Source: Mobiluncus massiliensis (GTDB lineage: Bacteria > Actinomycetota > Actinomycetes > Actinomycetales > Actinomycetaceae). Taken from it: DNA of 64,000 nt. The position numbers and the translations under genes are program-made. The stretch lies in contig NZ_OX458329.1 of the NCBI RefSeq assembly GCF_949769255.1, positions 744,001 to 808,000 of the forward strand. Direction: 5' to 3'. The notes beneath the pieces are model-generated. The model was not told the origin of the DNA. It made no database searches and saw only the letters and a program-made list of their open reading frames with translations. Positions 27,682 to 36,384 of this stretch are shown in pieces; position 1 is the first letter of the stretch; each line of letters begins with the position of its first letter.

Positions 27682-28386
27682 TTGCGACTGGTATTGATTC
27701 GTCATGGGCAAACCGACTCGAACCTCTCTGGGGCTTTGGATACGGCTTGGCCGGGGCGTCCTTTGAACGCCACGGGGCGCGAGCAGGCAGCGGCTTTGGT
27801 TGAGAAGTATCACCAGCTGGTGGGGGCGGCTCCGCAGCGTTTGGCCAGCTCATTCATCCTTCGGGCGCGCCAAACCGCCGAGCCGCTGGCTCAGGAATTT
27901 AGCCTTCCCGTACAGGTAGACCCCGATTTGCGCGAAGTGAGAGCCGGACTGCTGGAAATGTCCACGACCCAACAGGACACCAGAGAATATCTATATACCG
28001 CTATCGACTGGGGAACCGGCAACCTGGACCGGCGGATGCCCGGAGCAGAAACCGGAGCCCAAACTTTGGCGCGTTTCGACCGGGGCATTGCACGGCTGTG
28101 CGCCGGCTTGGAGGACGATCCGCAGGCCACCGTGGTGGTCATCATCCACGGTGCGATTATGCGCGTGTGGGGCGCAAACCGCATCGAGGGCCTGACCCTT
28201 GACCTGTTATCGCAGTTCCCTTGCCTAAACTGTTCCCTCACGATGGCTACCGGCAGCCCGACCGCCGGTTGGAAAGCCGAGCTGTGGTCGGATCGTAAAC
28301 TGGAGGATTGGCCGGTGGTACCCGGAGCTCAGCCGCGCACCTCCAAAGAAGCCCGCGAACAACTGGAAGCCGTGCTGTTCAGCTGA
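27682..28386 (+). CDS. histidine phosphatase (phosphoglycerate mutase-like) family protein
   Basis: A 234-residue member of the histidine phosphatase superfamily with the catalytic RHG at residues 7-9 (LVLIRHGQTDSN) and a second catalytic histidine in VVVIIHGAIMRV. The substrate is not predictable; relatives act on small phosphorylated metabolites. TTG 27682 is chosen because AAGGA at 27671-27675 is 6 nt away and the product then begins directly with the beta strand of the catalytic motif. A TTG at 27655 is the alternative. Confidence 0.82.
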   Translation: MRLVLIRHGQTDSNLSGALDTAWPGRPLNATGREQAAALVEKYHQLVGAAPQRLASSFILRARQTAEPLAQEFSLPVQVDPDLREVRAGLLEMSTTQQDTREYLYTAIDWGTGNLDRRMPGAETGAQTLARFDRGIARLCAGLEDDPQATVVVIIHGAIMRVWGANRIEGLTLDLLSQFPCLNCSLTMATGSPTAGWKAELWSDRKLEDWPVVPGAQPRTSKEAREQLEAVLFS

Positions 28387-28452
28387 GCCACCCGGCCAGT
28401 ATCAACGACGCGACACCGTCCCGGAAACCTGCAGAACAGAAAACCTAGAACC

Positions 28453-29088
28453 GTGAACACCCTAACCAAGTTGATAATTATCCAGGCCATCATCCTGGTG
28501 ATTCAGATTATCCTGTACTTCGGCTCGGAGCGTTTCCAGCACGTGTTTCATAATCCTCAACGCCGGCTGGATCAGCATATCCCGCGCATTCCCGCTTTTG
28601 TCTATCCGTATGTGCTGTGGTTTCCGCTCATCGTGATATTCCCGATTGGGCTGTACTATTTTTCACCAGGCAATTGGGTGGCGCTCCAGTTAGCGTGGAT
28701 ATTTTGCGTGGTCGTCTCAGTAGCGGCCTACCTGGCGTATCCCACGACTTTTCAGCGTCAAGAATTGGGACAGAGTCTGACCGAACGCCTGTTGGCACTG
28801 GTGTACAAGACGAGCTACCGCGGGGTCAATTGCGCCCCCAGCTTGCACTGTTCCACCTCGATGATGATTGCTTTCACCGCCGTGGTGACAGTGCAGATGC
28901 CCTGGTGGCTACGAGTCGTCTCGGTCTTGGTAGCTGTGGCTATTGTCCTGGCTACCCAGTTCACCAAGCAGCACGCCCTGGTGGATTTGCTGACTGCTAT
29001 TCCGGTCGCAGCAATATCGTTGACCATAGGTTTTGGCGTGACAGCAGCTGGCGGAACCGAGCTGATTCAGACGTGGTTTGGTCTATAG
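28453..29088 (+). CDS. PAP2 superfamily membrane protein
   Basis: A 211-residue protein with about six membrane segments and the phosphatase motifs of the PAP2 family: NCAPSLHCS (histidine acid) around residue 134 and KQHALVDLLTA (nucleophilic histidine and aspartate) around 176. The first basic motif is not obvious. Family members dephosphorylate lipid phosphates such as undecaprenyl pyrophosphate, or transfer phosphoinositol headgroups. Start is GTG 28453. Its stop codon abuts, with no spacer, the stop of the convergent ABC ATPase gene at 29089. Confidence 0.8.
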   Translation: MNTLTKLIIIQAIILVIQIILYFGSERFQHVFHNPQRRLDQHIPRIPAFVYPYVLWFPLIVIFPIGLYYFSPGNWVALQLAWIFCVVVSVAAYLAYPTTFQRQELGQSLTERLLALVYKTSYRGVNCAPSLHCSTSMMIAFTAVVTVQMPWWLRVVSVLVAVAIVLATQFTKQHALVDLLTAIPVAAISLTIGFGVTAAGGTELIQTWFGL

Positions 29089-30027
29089 CTAGAGCACTTT
29101 CGAGACGAACTCGCGGGTGCGAGCTTCGCGGGGATTATCCAAAACTTCGGCGGGGCTGCCGATTTCCATGATTTGTCCCTCGTCCATGAAAGCCAGGGTG
29201 TGACCGACCTCGCGGGCGAAACCGATTTCGTGGGTCACCACCATCATGGTCATGCCGTCCCGAGCCAAATCTTTCATGACCTGTAGCACTTCTCCGACCA
29301 GTTCGGGGTCGAGGGCGGAGGTCGGTTCGTCGAACAGCATCAGTTCGGGGTCCATCGCCAAAGCGCGGGCAATCGCCACTCGCTGCTGCTGACCGCCGGA
29401 CAGCTGGGACGGGTAGTGTTCCATGCGGTCGCCCAGACCGACCCGATCGAGCAGTTGCCGAGCCTGCTCGATAGCTTCGTCCCGGGACTTCCGCAAAACG
29501 TGAACCGGGGCTTCCATGACGTTTTCAAGGGCGGTCTTGTGAGGAAACAGGTTGAAACGCTGGAATACCATGCCGATACGTTCCCGTTGGGCGGACACGA
29601 CTTTATCGGGTAGTTCGCGCAGGACCGTGTTCCGTTCCGTCAAAGCGCCGGTTTTCAGATACCACGAGCGTCTCCGACCCGGCAGGGGCGCCTTTTCCTC
29701 GGACATTCCCAACAGCTGACCGTCCAGGTAAATCCGCCCCGAAGTGATGGTTTCCAGCTGGTTAATGCAGCGCAAAACTGTAGATTTACCCGAACCGGAA
29801 GGGCCAATGAGAACGCACACCTCGCCCTTGTGAATGTCTAAGTCAATGCCCTTCAACACGTGCAGGTGACCGAAGTACTTGTGGACATTGCGCAAAGCCA
29901 CCATGGTGCCTGCCACATCTGCGGGGGCGGGAATGAGTTCTCCCGGCTGCAAATCCGGGAAAGCATCGACGATACCCCCGAGGTCTGCAGTGTCCAGAGG
30001 ACTGTTCGTCATCAGGTCGTTACTCAA
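29089..30027 (-). CDS. polar amino acid ABC transporter ATP-binding protein
   Basis: A 312-residue ATPase of the GlnQ/HisP type with Walker [10 protein letters not shown] at 75-83, signature LSGGQQQR and Walker [13 protein letters not shown]. It is longer than the usual 250 residues because of an N-terminal extension of about 40 residues and an insertion at about 107-148 between the Walker A domain and the Q-loop. The TTG start at 30027 overlaps the permease stop by 4 bp; ATG 30012 is an alternative without a clear ribosome-binding site. It forms an importer with the two upstream genes. Confidence 0.9.
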   Translation of the reverse strand: MSNDLMTNSPLDTADLGGIVDAFPDLQPGELIPAPADVAGTMVALRNVHKYFGHLHVLKGIDLDIHKGEVCVLIGPSGSGKSTVLRCINQLETITSGRIYLDGQLLGMSEEKAPLPGRRRSWYLKTGALTERNTVLRELPDKVVSAQRERIGMVFQRFNLFPHKTALENVMEAPVHVLRKSRDEAIEQARQLLDRVGLGDRMEHYPSQLSGGQQQRVAIARALAMDPELMLFDEPTSALDPELVGEVLQVMKDLARDGMTMMVVTHEIGFAREVGHTLAFMDEGQIMEIGSPAEVLDNPREARTREFVSKVL

Positions 30028-30947
30028 GATTTCACATCCAATAGTGTTTTCGTTTCCGTGGCTGCGCTGAGAGTTTTGTGGCGTGGCGTGGTAGCGGCTT
30101 GTTGAGTGTTGAAGCCTTTACCGAAATATTTCTCAAGGTAGTACTGGCCCACCATCAGGATTGAGGTGATGAGCAGGTACCAGATGGCGGCGCAAATCAT
30201 CATCGGCACCGGCATGAAAGTCAGGCGTCCCAGGTTCTGAGCCTGGAAGTTCAGCTCCAAGGTAAACGGCACCACCGAGACTAGGGAAGTCGTTTTCAGC
30301 ATGGAAATCGTTTCGTTGCCGGTGGGAGGGACAATGACGCGCATGGCTTGGGGAATGATGATGCGGCGCAAAATCATGCCGCGTTTCATGCCTAGCGCGG
30401 TCGCTGCCTCCCACTGTCCGGGATTGACCGAGTTCAGCCCGGCGCGCACGATTTCAGCCAGGTAGGCGCCTTCGTTCAAGCCCAGTCCCAGCATGGCTGA
30501 CCAGAACATGTTTAGCACCAGTTTCGTTTCCACCGCAAACAGTTGAGGTCCGAAAGGAATCCCCAGGGTAATCATCGGGTAGAGCGTCGGCAGTAAGCCC
30601 CAAAAAATCAACTGGGTGTAAATCGGGGTGCCGCGGAAGAACCAGATATAGAACCAGGCAACGCCTTTCAGCACCGGGTTAGGGGACTGGCGCATGACCG
30701 CCATGGTGATAGCCAAGGTGACGCCGATAGTCATCGCTCCTACCGTCAGCGCCAGAGTGAAACCGATGCCTTTAATCAAGTTCGGGTGCGTCAAGTACGC
30801 CCACACCATTTCCCAGTGGTAGTTGGGGTTGGTGAAGAGGGAATTAATCAGCCCCAACACCACCAGCGCGACCACCGCCACGCTGACCCACCTGCCCAAA
30901 CGGAACACCGGTCGGGGGTGATTGAATTCTAGGTTGTCTTCGCTCAT
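30024..30947 (-). CDS. polar amino acid ABC transporter permease
   Basis: A 307-residue permease of the histidine/glutamate/glutamine/arginine/opine family. About 35 cytoplasmic residues precede the first helix; five or six hydrophobic segments follow. The ATPase-contact EAA loop is visible as [21 protein letters not shown] single permease gene suggests a homodimer. It sits between the binding protein gene (106 bp upstream) and the ATPase gene (4-bp overlap). Confidence 0.92.
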   Translation of the reverse strand: MSEDNLEFNHPRPVFRLGRWVSVAVVALVVLGLINSLFTNPNYHWEMVWAYLTHPNLIKGIGFTLALTVGAMTIGVTLAITMAVMRQSPNPVLKGVAWFYIWFFRGTPIYTQLIFWGLLPTLYPMITLGIPFGPQLFAVETKLVLNMFWSAMLGLGLNEGAYLAEIVRAGLNSVNPGQWEAATALGMKRGMILRRIIIPQAMRVIVPPTGNETISMLKTTSLVSVVPFTLELNFQAQNLGRLTFMPVPMMICAAIWYLLITSILMVGQYYLEKYFGKGFNTQQAATTPRHKTLSAATETKTLLDVKS

Positions 30948-31053
30948 GCGTTTTCTTCCTTCGATTCGTTTACTTTGTGCAGTCTCGCCGATGCGGTTTT
31001 CGTTCAGAAACCCGGGGCGGTAAGTGCGACGTCACAAGGTCGGTGCGGCCGGG

Positions 31054-31989
31054 CTACTTTCCTACGGACGTTTTCAGTTCCACCGCGTCGTATAGGCCCG
31101 CGCCAGCCCCGTAGTTATCCATGATCTCGCGCAGTTTGCCCGATGCCAACAGGGAATCCATCGCCGCCTTAATCGCGGCGGACAGTTCCTGATTCTGGTT
31201 ATCCACCACAATCCCGATGGGGCTAGGGTCCAGAATCTCGCCGACTTGCTCCATCTGACCGCGGGTCTGTTTCACGTAATAGGTCGTGACCGGATCATCG
31301 GCGAGCATTGCCTGATACTGGCCCGAAATAACCTTCGGGAATACGTTGGATAGCAACTCTTCCTTTTGAATGACGACCGGCGGTTTGCCGCTGGCTTCGC
31401 ACTGTTCGCTCATTTTCGGCAGCAGTTCCGTTTCCTGCAGCGTACCGGTTTGCACCCCGATGGTTTTGCCGCAAACGTCCTTGGGGTCAAAGCCCTGCGG
31501 GTTGCCTTTCGCCACCGCGAACAGTGAGCCCATATCCATATAAGCCAGCATGTCGTAGTTGGCAACGCGCTCTGGCGTAACCGTAAACGAAGACGCCCCC
31601 AAATCGTAAGTCGTACCAATCTTGGGCAAAAGCGCGCCAAACGCTTCAGTAGTGGTGGTGCCGTCCTCGAGACCCATAGTCAGGGCAATAGCCTTTACCA
31701 TGTCCACTTCGTAGCCGGTGGGGGTGGTGCCGTCCTCCATCAGGAATTCCGCCGGGGCGTAGCTGGTAGAAGCGCCGTTGCGCAGCACCCCGCGTTCCTT
31801 TACGTCGGCGGGAACCAGCGCTTCGACCTTGGGGTCGGGCTTAATCGTCGAAAAATCGAAAGCGGCGGTGGAATTGGATTGCGGATTAGCAGCATCGTCG
31901 CCACCTGCGTTTCCTGTGGAAGCAGTGGAGCATCCGGCTAAGCCCAGAGAGGCTGCAGCTAGAAGCATGGCAACGGTAAGACGACGCAT
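31054..31989 (-). CDS. amino acid ABC transporter substrate-binding lipoprotein
   Basis: A 311-residue solute-binding protein of the SBP_bac_3 family. The signal peptide ends in a lipobox LAGC, with Cys19 as the lipidated residue, so it is anchored on the outer face of the membrane. GVLRNGAS, EVDMVKAIALTMGL and GVQTGTLQE fit the amino acid-binding fold. The exact ligand is not readable. ATG 31989 has AAGGAG 6 nt upstream. It is the first gene of the importer operon. Confidence 0.92.
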   Translation of the reverse strand: MRRLTVAMLLAAASLGLAGCSTASTGNAGGDDAANPQSNSTAAFDFSTIKPDPKVEALVPADVKERGVLRNGASTSYAPAEFLMEDGTTPTGYEVDMVKAIALTMGLEDGTTTTEAFGALLPKIGTTYDLGASSFTVTPERVANYDMLAYMDMGSLFAVAKGNPQGFDPKDVCGKTIGVQTGTLQETELLPKMSEQCEASGKPPVVIQKEELLSNVFPKVISGQYQAMLADDPVTTYYVKQTRGQMEQVGEILDPSPIGIVVDNQNQELSAAIKAAMDSLLASGKLREIMDNYGAGAGLYDAVELKTSVGK

Positions 31990-32046
31990 GAGATTCTCCT
32001 TGTTGACGGTCGTGTAAATGAACTATCGGTATAAATTTACAGAGCC

Positions 32047-32064
32047 ATGCAACTTTATGCAAGT
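32047..32064 (-). promoter_or_regulatory. direct TGCAA repeats upstream of the amino acid importer
   Basis: Two TGCAA units, 11 bp apart, occur in an AT-rich stretch about 60 bp before the binding-protein start (read on the minus strand as TTGCAT-AAAG-TTGCAT). They could be part of an operator or contribute a -35 box for the operon; no convincing -10 at the right distance was found. Speculative. Confidence 0.25.
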
Positions 32065-32135
32065 CTTAGCGCATAAAAACAGAGAAATTGTAATAATTTT
32101 TCATCCCGCCTGTCCGGGACAACCGCGGATAAATT

Positions 32136-32849
32136 TTATCCGTACAAAGCGCGCCGATTAGGGCGAACTCGGTAGGGATCAATCCCTTTGGGGATGGGCA
32201 ACCCCTGATTGCGGTGAATCGCGAGCAGTCGTTTTTGCACCGCGGGAATCTCGTTTCGATTCAGAGCGCGTGGAGCTTTATACATGGCTTTCATCACGTG
32301 TTCCAAGCGAACCTGGCCGTCTTCAGTACCGCATTCCACGGCATGTACCGGTACCTGAGCAACGACCCGCGTGGTTTTTTTCACCTCATCGTTGAGCAAC
32401 TTGCTGGCGCGAGTGTGCGGCCCCTCGCTGACCAGGAAAATCCCGCGAGGCCCTACGAAACGCCACACTAAGTCCTGATCCTTGTTAACCGCAACGGGCT
32501 CTTCCTCGGCAAACCAGGACCGGCGCAGCAACTGGCGCAGCGCCCCGACACAGCCCTTCATGCCCTCAATCTGGCGCAGCATAGCGCGGGACAAAAATGC
32601 GGAAATCCAGGCCATCGGCACGACCATCAGCACCAGAACAATGGTGATTGCCCCCATAATCCAGTGTTTGCCCGCAATCATGTACCACACGGTCAAGGCT
32701 TCGGCTACAACCAGAGTTGCCAAAATCGCCCACACAATCCACGGGAAGGACCGCCTCACAATGGTGAAAGAGTCCTTTAAGTTTTGGAATATATTGCGTT
32801 TCTTTCCGGAGGTGTCGCCCCCGGTCGCGGTGTTGTTTTTCTTAGCCAT
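32136..32849 (-). CDS. DUF4191 family membrane protein
   Basis: A 237-residue protein with two adjacent membrane helices at about residues 35-75 and a long basic cytoplasmic C-terminal region. The block LVWRFVGPRGIFLVSEGP and the ending with basic residues are typical of DUF4191, a family found across actinobacteria, often near lipoate or glutamine synthetase genes. The function is unknown. It is divergent from the pseudokinase gene, and a short palindrome (32126-32142) covers its stop codon. Confidence 0.82.
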   Translation of the reverse strand: MAKKNNTATGGDTSGKKRNIFQNLKDSFTIVRRSFPWIVWAILATLVVAEALTVWYMIAGKHWIMGAITIVLVLMVVPMAWISAFLSRAMLRQIEGMKGCVGALRQLLRRSWFAEEEPVAVNKDQDLVWRFVGPRGIFLVSEGPHTRASKLLNDEVKKTTRVVAQVPVHAVECGTEDGQVRLEHVMKAMYKAPRALNRNEIPAVQKRLLAIHRNQGLPIPKGIDPYRVRPNRRALYG

Positions 32850-32911
32850 CGCCTTTATCTTAGGGGATTTTTATCCCAGGGGTAAACCGAGTTCTGCCGC
32901 TGTGTCCAAAG

Positions 32912-32920
32912 TTATCCACA
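32912..32920 (+). promoter_or_regulatory. isolated DnaA-box-like 9-mer
   Basis: TTATCCACA matches the DnaA box consensus perfectly and sits 17 bp upstream of the -35 box of the pseudokinase gene. A single box does not make an origin; it may regulate the promoter or be chance. Confidence 0.3.
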
Positions 32921-32936
32921 GGTTTGAAAATGTCTG

Positions 32937-32966
32937 TTGATTTTTATTTATGTATTTAGATATATA
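32937..32966 (+). promoter_or_regulatory. sigma-70-type promoter, probably leaderless
   Basis: TTGATT at 32937-32942 and TATATA at 32961-32966 are separated by 18 bp. The ATG of the downstream gene begins 8 bases after the -10 box, which is where transcription should start. There is no ribosome-binding site. The mRNA is therefore probably leaderless. Confidence 0.6.
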
Positions 32967-32973
32967 TTGAGCT

Positions 32974-34590
32974 ATGGAACTTGTTGGCTATGTCTTATAT
33001 GAACCGGTTGGGTTTGGTAAAAGCGGCCCCATGTGGCGGGTGGTAGACGACCAGGGCGGTACCCACGCGCTGCAGCTGTTGGGCGGCACGCTGTCGGCTC
33101 AGCTGGAGTCCCGACTGCGGACGTTGCGAAAGGTATCGTGCCCGAACCTGCTGAAACTCCACGAGTTACGCAAACTGACCGATGGCCGCTACGTGGCTAT
33201 TTTTGAGTATCTGGACGGGCAAGACCTGGAAGTGCTGCGGGCGGGACGCGAGTTCAGTACGCCGCAGGTCAACTTCATCGCGCTGTCCCTGGCTCGGGGT
33301 TTGGCGGCGCTGCACGAGGTCGGTTTGAACCACGGGGACGTTTCGGCGGCGAATCTGATGGTGACGGCACAAGGCCGGGTGGTTCTGGTAGACCTGCTCG
33401 GTGACGTGGGGACGACGCGGGCGTTTAGCGCGCCGGTAACGGAGGGGCTGAATTGGGGCGGCGCGGCGGGAGAAGCCTCTGGGCCGGAGGCGGCATCCGT
33501 TGTTGCTGCCGGGGCGTCTGTGGCGGTGAATCAAGCCGGTGATGTATACGCGATGGCGCAGGTGCTGCTGGCATTGGGAATGGACGCGGGTCTGTTGAAA
33601 GCCGCGTTGAATCCGGTGGCGAGCGCGCGACCCAGCGCGGGGGAACTTGCCGAGGCGTGGGAGAGTCTGCCGTGCTGTGGCATTGACCTGTTGGGCGGGG
33701 CGGAGCTGATGGCGGCACGGATGCGGGCGGCCGGACGAGACGTGGCCACCGAGCTGGTTACACCGTCGCGCCGTCCGGTGCCAGCGCGGCGCCAACGCCA
33801 CGAAACTCGCCCGCCCAGCCCAATATTGCGCTGGGGATTGCCGGCTTTGGCGGGAGCGGCGCTGGCGCTGGGAGCGGTCCTGTTTCCACGGCTGGCGGAG
33901 CTCCCGAGCGCGGCTCAAGCGTTGCCCGCACAGTCCGCAAAACCGAGCGCGGCGGCGCTTTTGACGGATAACTCCGCGCCCAGCTCTGGCGCGAGGCAAA
34001 AAGGCGGCGCCAACACGCCAAACTCGCCGCACCACACTGCTGCACCCCTTCCCGATGCGACGATGCCGTCCGAAAGCCTCGCGGAACCGGCAGCTCCCGA
34101 AAGCTCGTCACCAGCCACGCCACCGGCTGACCTGCTGCCTAATTCACCGGACAGTCAAGCGAAACCCCCGAACTTGCGCGATCCCATCACGGACGATGCT
34201 TCGGCCCAGGAAATCCTGCAGCTGTTGCTGACCAAACGCGATGCGGCCCTGACGCACCAGGACCGGGCGGCTTTAGAGAAACTCAGTGTTAAGGATTCGA
34301 TAGCCGGGTCCGCCGATGCGAGTTTGTTGGCCGCTTTGCAGGCCAGTCAAGCCCAGGTTGAGGGCTTGTCCACCGCGGTGAAGTCAGCGACTATCGTGGC
34401 GGGCAATAAGGGCGGCGCCGGCAAGAATGCGCGTTCAGTGCGTCTGCGGGTGACTCTGACGCAAGGTGCCTACACCCAAATTGACCGTATCGGGAACCGC
34501 CACCAAATCGCGGCGATTCCCGATACGGGATCTGAGATTCTGTTATCCGGCAATCCGTGGAAGATTGCTTCGGTGGTACGACTCAATTGA
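32974..34590 (+). CDS. membrane-anchored protein kinase-like protein (probable pseudokinase)
   Basis: The 538-residue product has an N-terminal Ser/Thr kinase-like domain (about 1-255), one membrane helix at about 285-308, a Pro/Ser/Ala-rich spacer and an extracytoplasmic domain at about 405-538. A glycine loop GFGKSG (13-18) and HGDVSAAN (120-127) are present, but the ATP-binding lysine is replaced by glutamine (ALQLL, Q34) and DFG reads DLL (140-142). That argues against normal kinase activity. The HGD is also not the usual HRD. It may serve as a scaffold or sensor. The stop lies 25 bp from the convergent lipoyl-protein gene. Confidence 0.75.
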   Translation: MELVGYVLYEPVGFGKSGPMWRVVDDQGGTHALQLLGGTLSAQLESRLRTLRKVSCPNLLKLHELRKLTDGRYVAIFEYLDGQDLEVLRAGREFSTPQVNFIALSLARGLAALHEVGLNHGDVSAANLMVTAQGRVVLVDLLGDVGTTRAFSAPVTEGLNWGGAAGEASGPEAASVVAAGASVAVNQAGDVYAMAQVLLALGMDAGLLKAALNPVASARPSAGELAEAWESLPCCGIDLLGGAELMAARMRAAGRDVATELVTPSRRPVPARRQRHETRPPSPILRWGLPALAGAALALGAVLFPRLAELPSAAQALPAQSAKPSAAALLTDNSAPSSGARQKGGANTPNSPHHTAAPLPDATMPSESLAEPAAPESSSPATPPADLLPNSPDSQAKPPNLRDPITDDASAQEILQLLLTKRDAALTHQDRAALEKLSVKDSIAGSADASLLAALQASQAQVEGLSTAVKSATIVAGNKGGAGKNARSVRLRVTLTQGAYTQIDRIGNRHQIAAIPDTGSEILLSGNPWKIASVVRLN

Positions 34591-34615
34591 GCCTGTTTTT
34601 ACGTGAAATCCGGCT

Positions 34616-36346
34616 CTAACCGACGTAGGCGAGCGTGGTGCCGACGTCTACGGTTTCGTCTTCGGTGACGACGATTTGGGTGATGGTGCCGGCTATGGGG
34701 GAGGGGATTTCGGTGTCGACTTTGTCGGTGGAGACTTCTAGGAGGGGTTCGTCCAGGGCGACGGTGTCGCCGACGTTCTTTAGCCACTTTGTGACGGTGC
34801 CTTCGGTGACGGATTCGCCCAAGGCCGGCATCTTAATGGGCTGACCCGTTCCACTCACCGCAGGAGCTTGTGGTGCCGCCGGGACCTCTGACACGGCCGG
34901 AGCCGCTGGGGCTACCGGAGGAATCGGCGGAACCGGAGGAACCGGGGGAGCTGGAATAGTCGAGGGAGCTGGTGCGGTCGGTGCCGCCGGAGGAACCGGG
35001 GGAGCCGGAATAGGCGGTGCTGCAGGTGCCGCGGGTACTGCCGGAGCGGCCGGGGCTTGCGGCGCTGGTGCGGAACCTTGATTATGCGCAAATGCCTCGG
35101 CGACCTCGGCAAACAGCTGGGCCAGGCGAGCCATATCCAGCTCTCCGCCTGTAGCTGTGGCGTTGGGCGTGACCGCAGCCGGAGCTGGCGGAGTCGGAAC
35201 TGCCGGAGCGGCCGGAACTTCGAGAACCGGCGGGATAGGTGGCGTAGCAGCCGCGGGAGTCGGCGGCGTTGGCAAAGCCGGAGGAGCTGCAGGAATTGCA
35301 GGCGGCACGGGAGGCTGCGGCAGAGCCGGAACGCTACCCGCGGCATCTAAAACATCTTGCTTGCGAATACGTCCGCCTACACCGGTGCCGTGCACCTTGC
35401 TGAGGTCAACGCCCTTTTCGGCGGCCAATTTCCGCACAATCGGGGTCGCGTACTCCGCCTGATTACCAGCAGGCGTCGCCGGAGCAACGGGCGCTGCCGG
35501 TGAGGCAGGGGTAGAAACCGCGGGCGGAATCGGTGCTGCCGGAGCCTCCGGAGCCGCAGGTGCCGCCGGAGCTGCGGGGGCTGCGGGAACCGCGGGCACA
35601 ACAGGCGCAGCGGGTGTCGAAACTTCCCCGCCGATGTAGGCGAGGATGGTGCCGACGTCTACGGTTTCGTCTTCGGTGACGACGATTTGGGTGATGGTGC
35701 CGGCTATGGGGGAGGGGATTTCGGTGTCGACTTTGTCGGTGGAGACTTCTAGGAGGGGTTCGTCCAGGGCGACGGTGTCGCCGACGTTCTTTAGCCATTT
35801 CGTGACGGTGCCTTCGGTGACGGATTCGCCCAAGGCCGGCATCTTAATGGGCTGACCCGTTCCACTCACCGCCGGAGCTTGTGGTGCCGCCGGGACCTCT
35901 GACACGGCCGGAGTCGCTGGGGCTACCGGAGGAATCGGCGGAACCGGAGGAGCGGGAATCTCCTCAGCCTTCGGAGGAATCGGCGGAACTGTCGGATAGG
36001 ACCACTCAACCTGCGCGCCGCCATCGCTACCAGCCGTGACGGTGGAAGGAATTTCGGGATTCGGCAGCTCAGGAACAGCCGGAGCCGGCGGGGTGGCATT
36101 GACTTCTGAAGCATCCCCGACTTCAGCCAAAATGGTACCCACATCGACCGTTTCGTCCTCTGGCACCAAAATCTTGGTCAGCACGCCCGCAACGGGACTG
36201 GGTATCTCGGTGTCGACCTTATCAGTCGAGACTTCCAAGAGGGGTTCGTCCAGGGTGACGGTGTCGCCAACGTTTTTCAACCATTTCGTGACGGTACCTT
36301 CGGTAACCGATTCCCCAAGGGCGGGCATTGCAACTGATTGAGCCAT
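34616..36346 (-). CDS. multi-lipoyl-domain protein with PSBD and no acyltransferase domain
   Basis: The 576-residue protein has lipoyl domains at about 1-76, 166-238 and 503-576, each with the modification site TDKVDTE (K43, K205, K542). A peripheral-subunit-binding domain lies at about 299-336 ([20 protein letters not shown]). Long Ala/Pro linkers and a short helical segment (about 402-424) connect them. The E2 catalytic domain of 2-oxo acid dehydrogenases, with its HxxxDG motif, is absent: the gene stops right after the third lipoyl domain. The second and third lipoyl regions are near-identical in DNA. lpd is 38 bp upstream. It likely carries lipoyl groups for an enzyme encoded elsewhere; annotation as SucB/AceF would be misleading. 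Confidence 0.85.
   Translation of the reverse strand: MAQSVAMPALGESVTEGTVTKWLKNVGDTVTLDEPLLEVSTDKVDTEIPSPVAGVLTKILVPEDETVDVGTILAEVGDASEVNATPPAPAVPELPNPEIPSTVTAGSDGGAQVEWSYPTVPPIPPKAEEIPAPPVPPIPPVAPATPAVSEVPAAPQAPAVSGTGQPIKMPALGESVTEGTVTKWLKNVGDTVALDEPLLEVSTDKVDTEIPSPIAGTITQIVVTEDETVDVGTILAYIGGEVSTPAAPVVPAVPAAPAAPAAPAAPEAPAAPIPPAVSTPASPAAPVAPATPAGNQAEYATPIVRKLAAEKGVDLSKVHGTGVGGRIRKQDVLDAAGSVPALPQPPVPPAIPAAPPALPTPPTPAAATPPIPPVLEVPAAPAVPTPPAPAAVTPNATATGGELDMARLAQLFAEVAEAFAHNQGSAPAPQAPAAPAVPAAPAAPPIPAPPVPPAAPTAPAPSTIPAPPVPPVPPIPPVAPAAPAVSEVPAAPQAPAVSGTGQPIKMPALGESVTEGTVTKWLKNVGDTVALDEPLLEVSTDKVDTEIPSPIAGTITQIVVTEDETVDVGTTLAYVG
34624..34941 (-). repeat. 318-bp direct repeat, copy A (lipoyl domain 3)
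   Basis: Nearly identical to 35635-35952, offset 1011 bp, with only a few base differences over the stretch. It covers the third lipoyl domain and the Pro/Ala linker in front of it. Confidence 0.9.
35635..35952 (-). repeat. 318-bp direct repeat, copy B (lipoyl domain 2)
   Basis: Partner of copy A. It covers the second lipoyl domain and its preceding linker. The first lipoyl domain (36120-36346) is clearly more diverged at DNA level, so only domains 2 and 3 were recently duplicated or homogenised. Confidence 0.9.
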
Positions 36347-36384
36347 GATTTCGTCTTTCTCCTTTGATTGACTTTCCCGAAGTT

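Noticed and set aside
32912-32920. Chromosome origin
   Set aside because: Only one perfect DnaA box is present, with no cluster, dnaA, dnaN or AT-rich unwinding region.
34912-35462. Arg/Leu-rich antisense and off-frame open frames inside the lipoyl gene
   Set aside because: They are by-products of the Ala/Pro-rich codons of the real gene; composition is implausible for proteins.
34616-36346. Frameshift or missed catalytic domain after the third lipoyl domain
   Set aside because: Downstream on the same strand there are only 25 bp before the convergent gene, so no E2 core is hidden in another frame.
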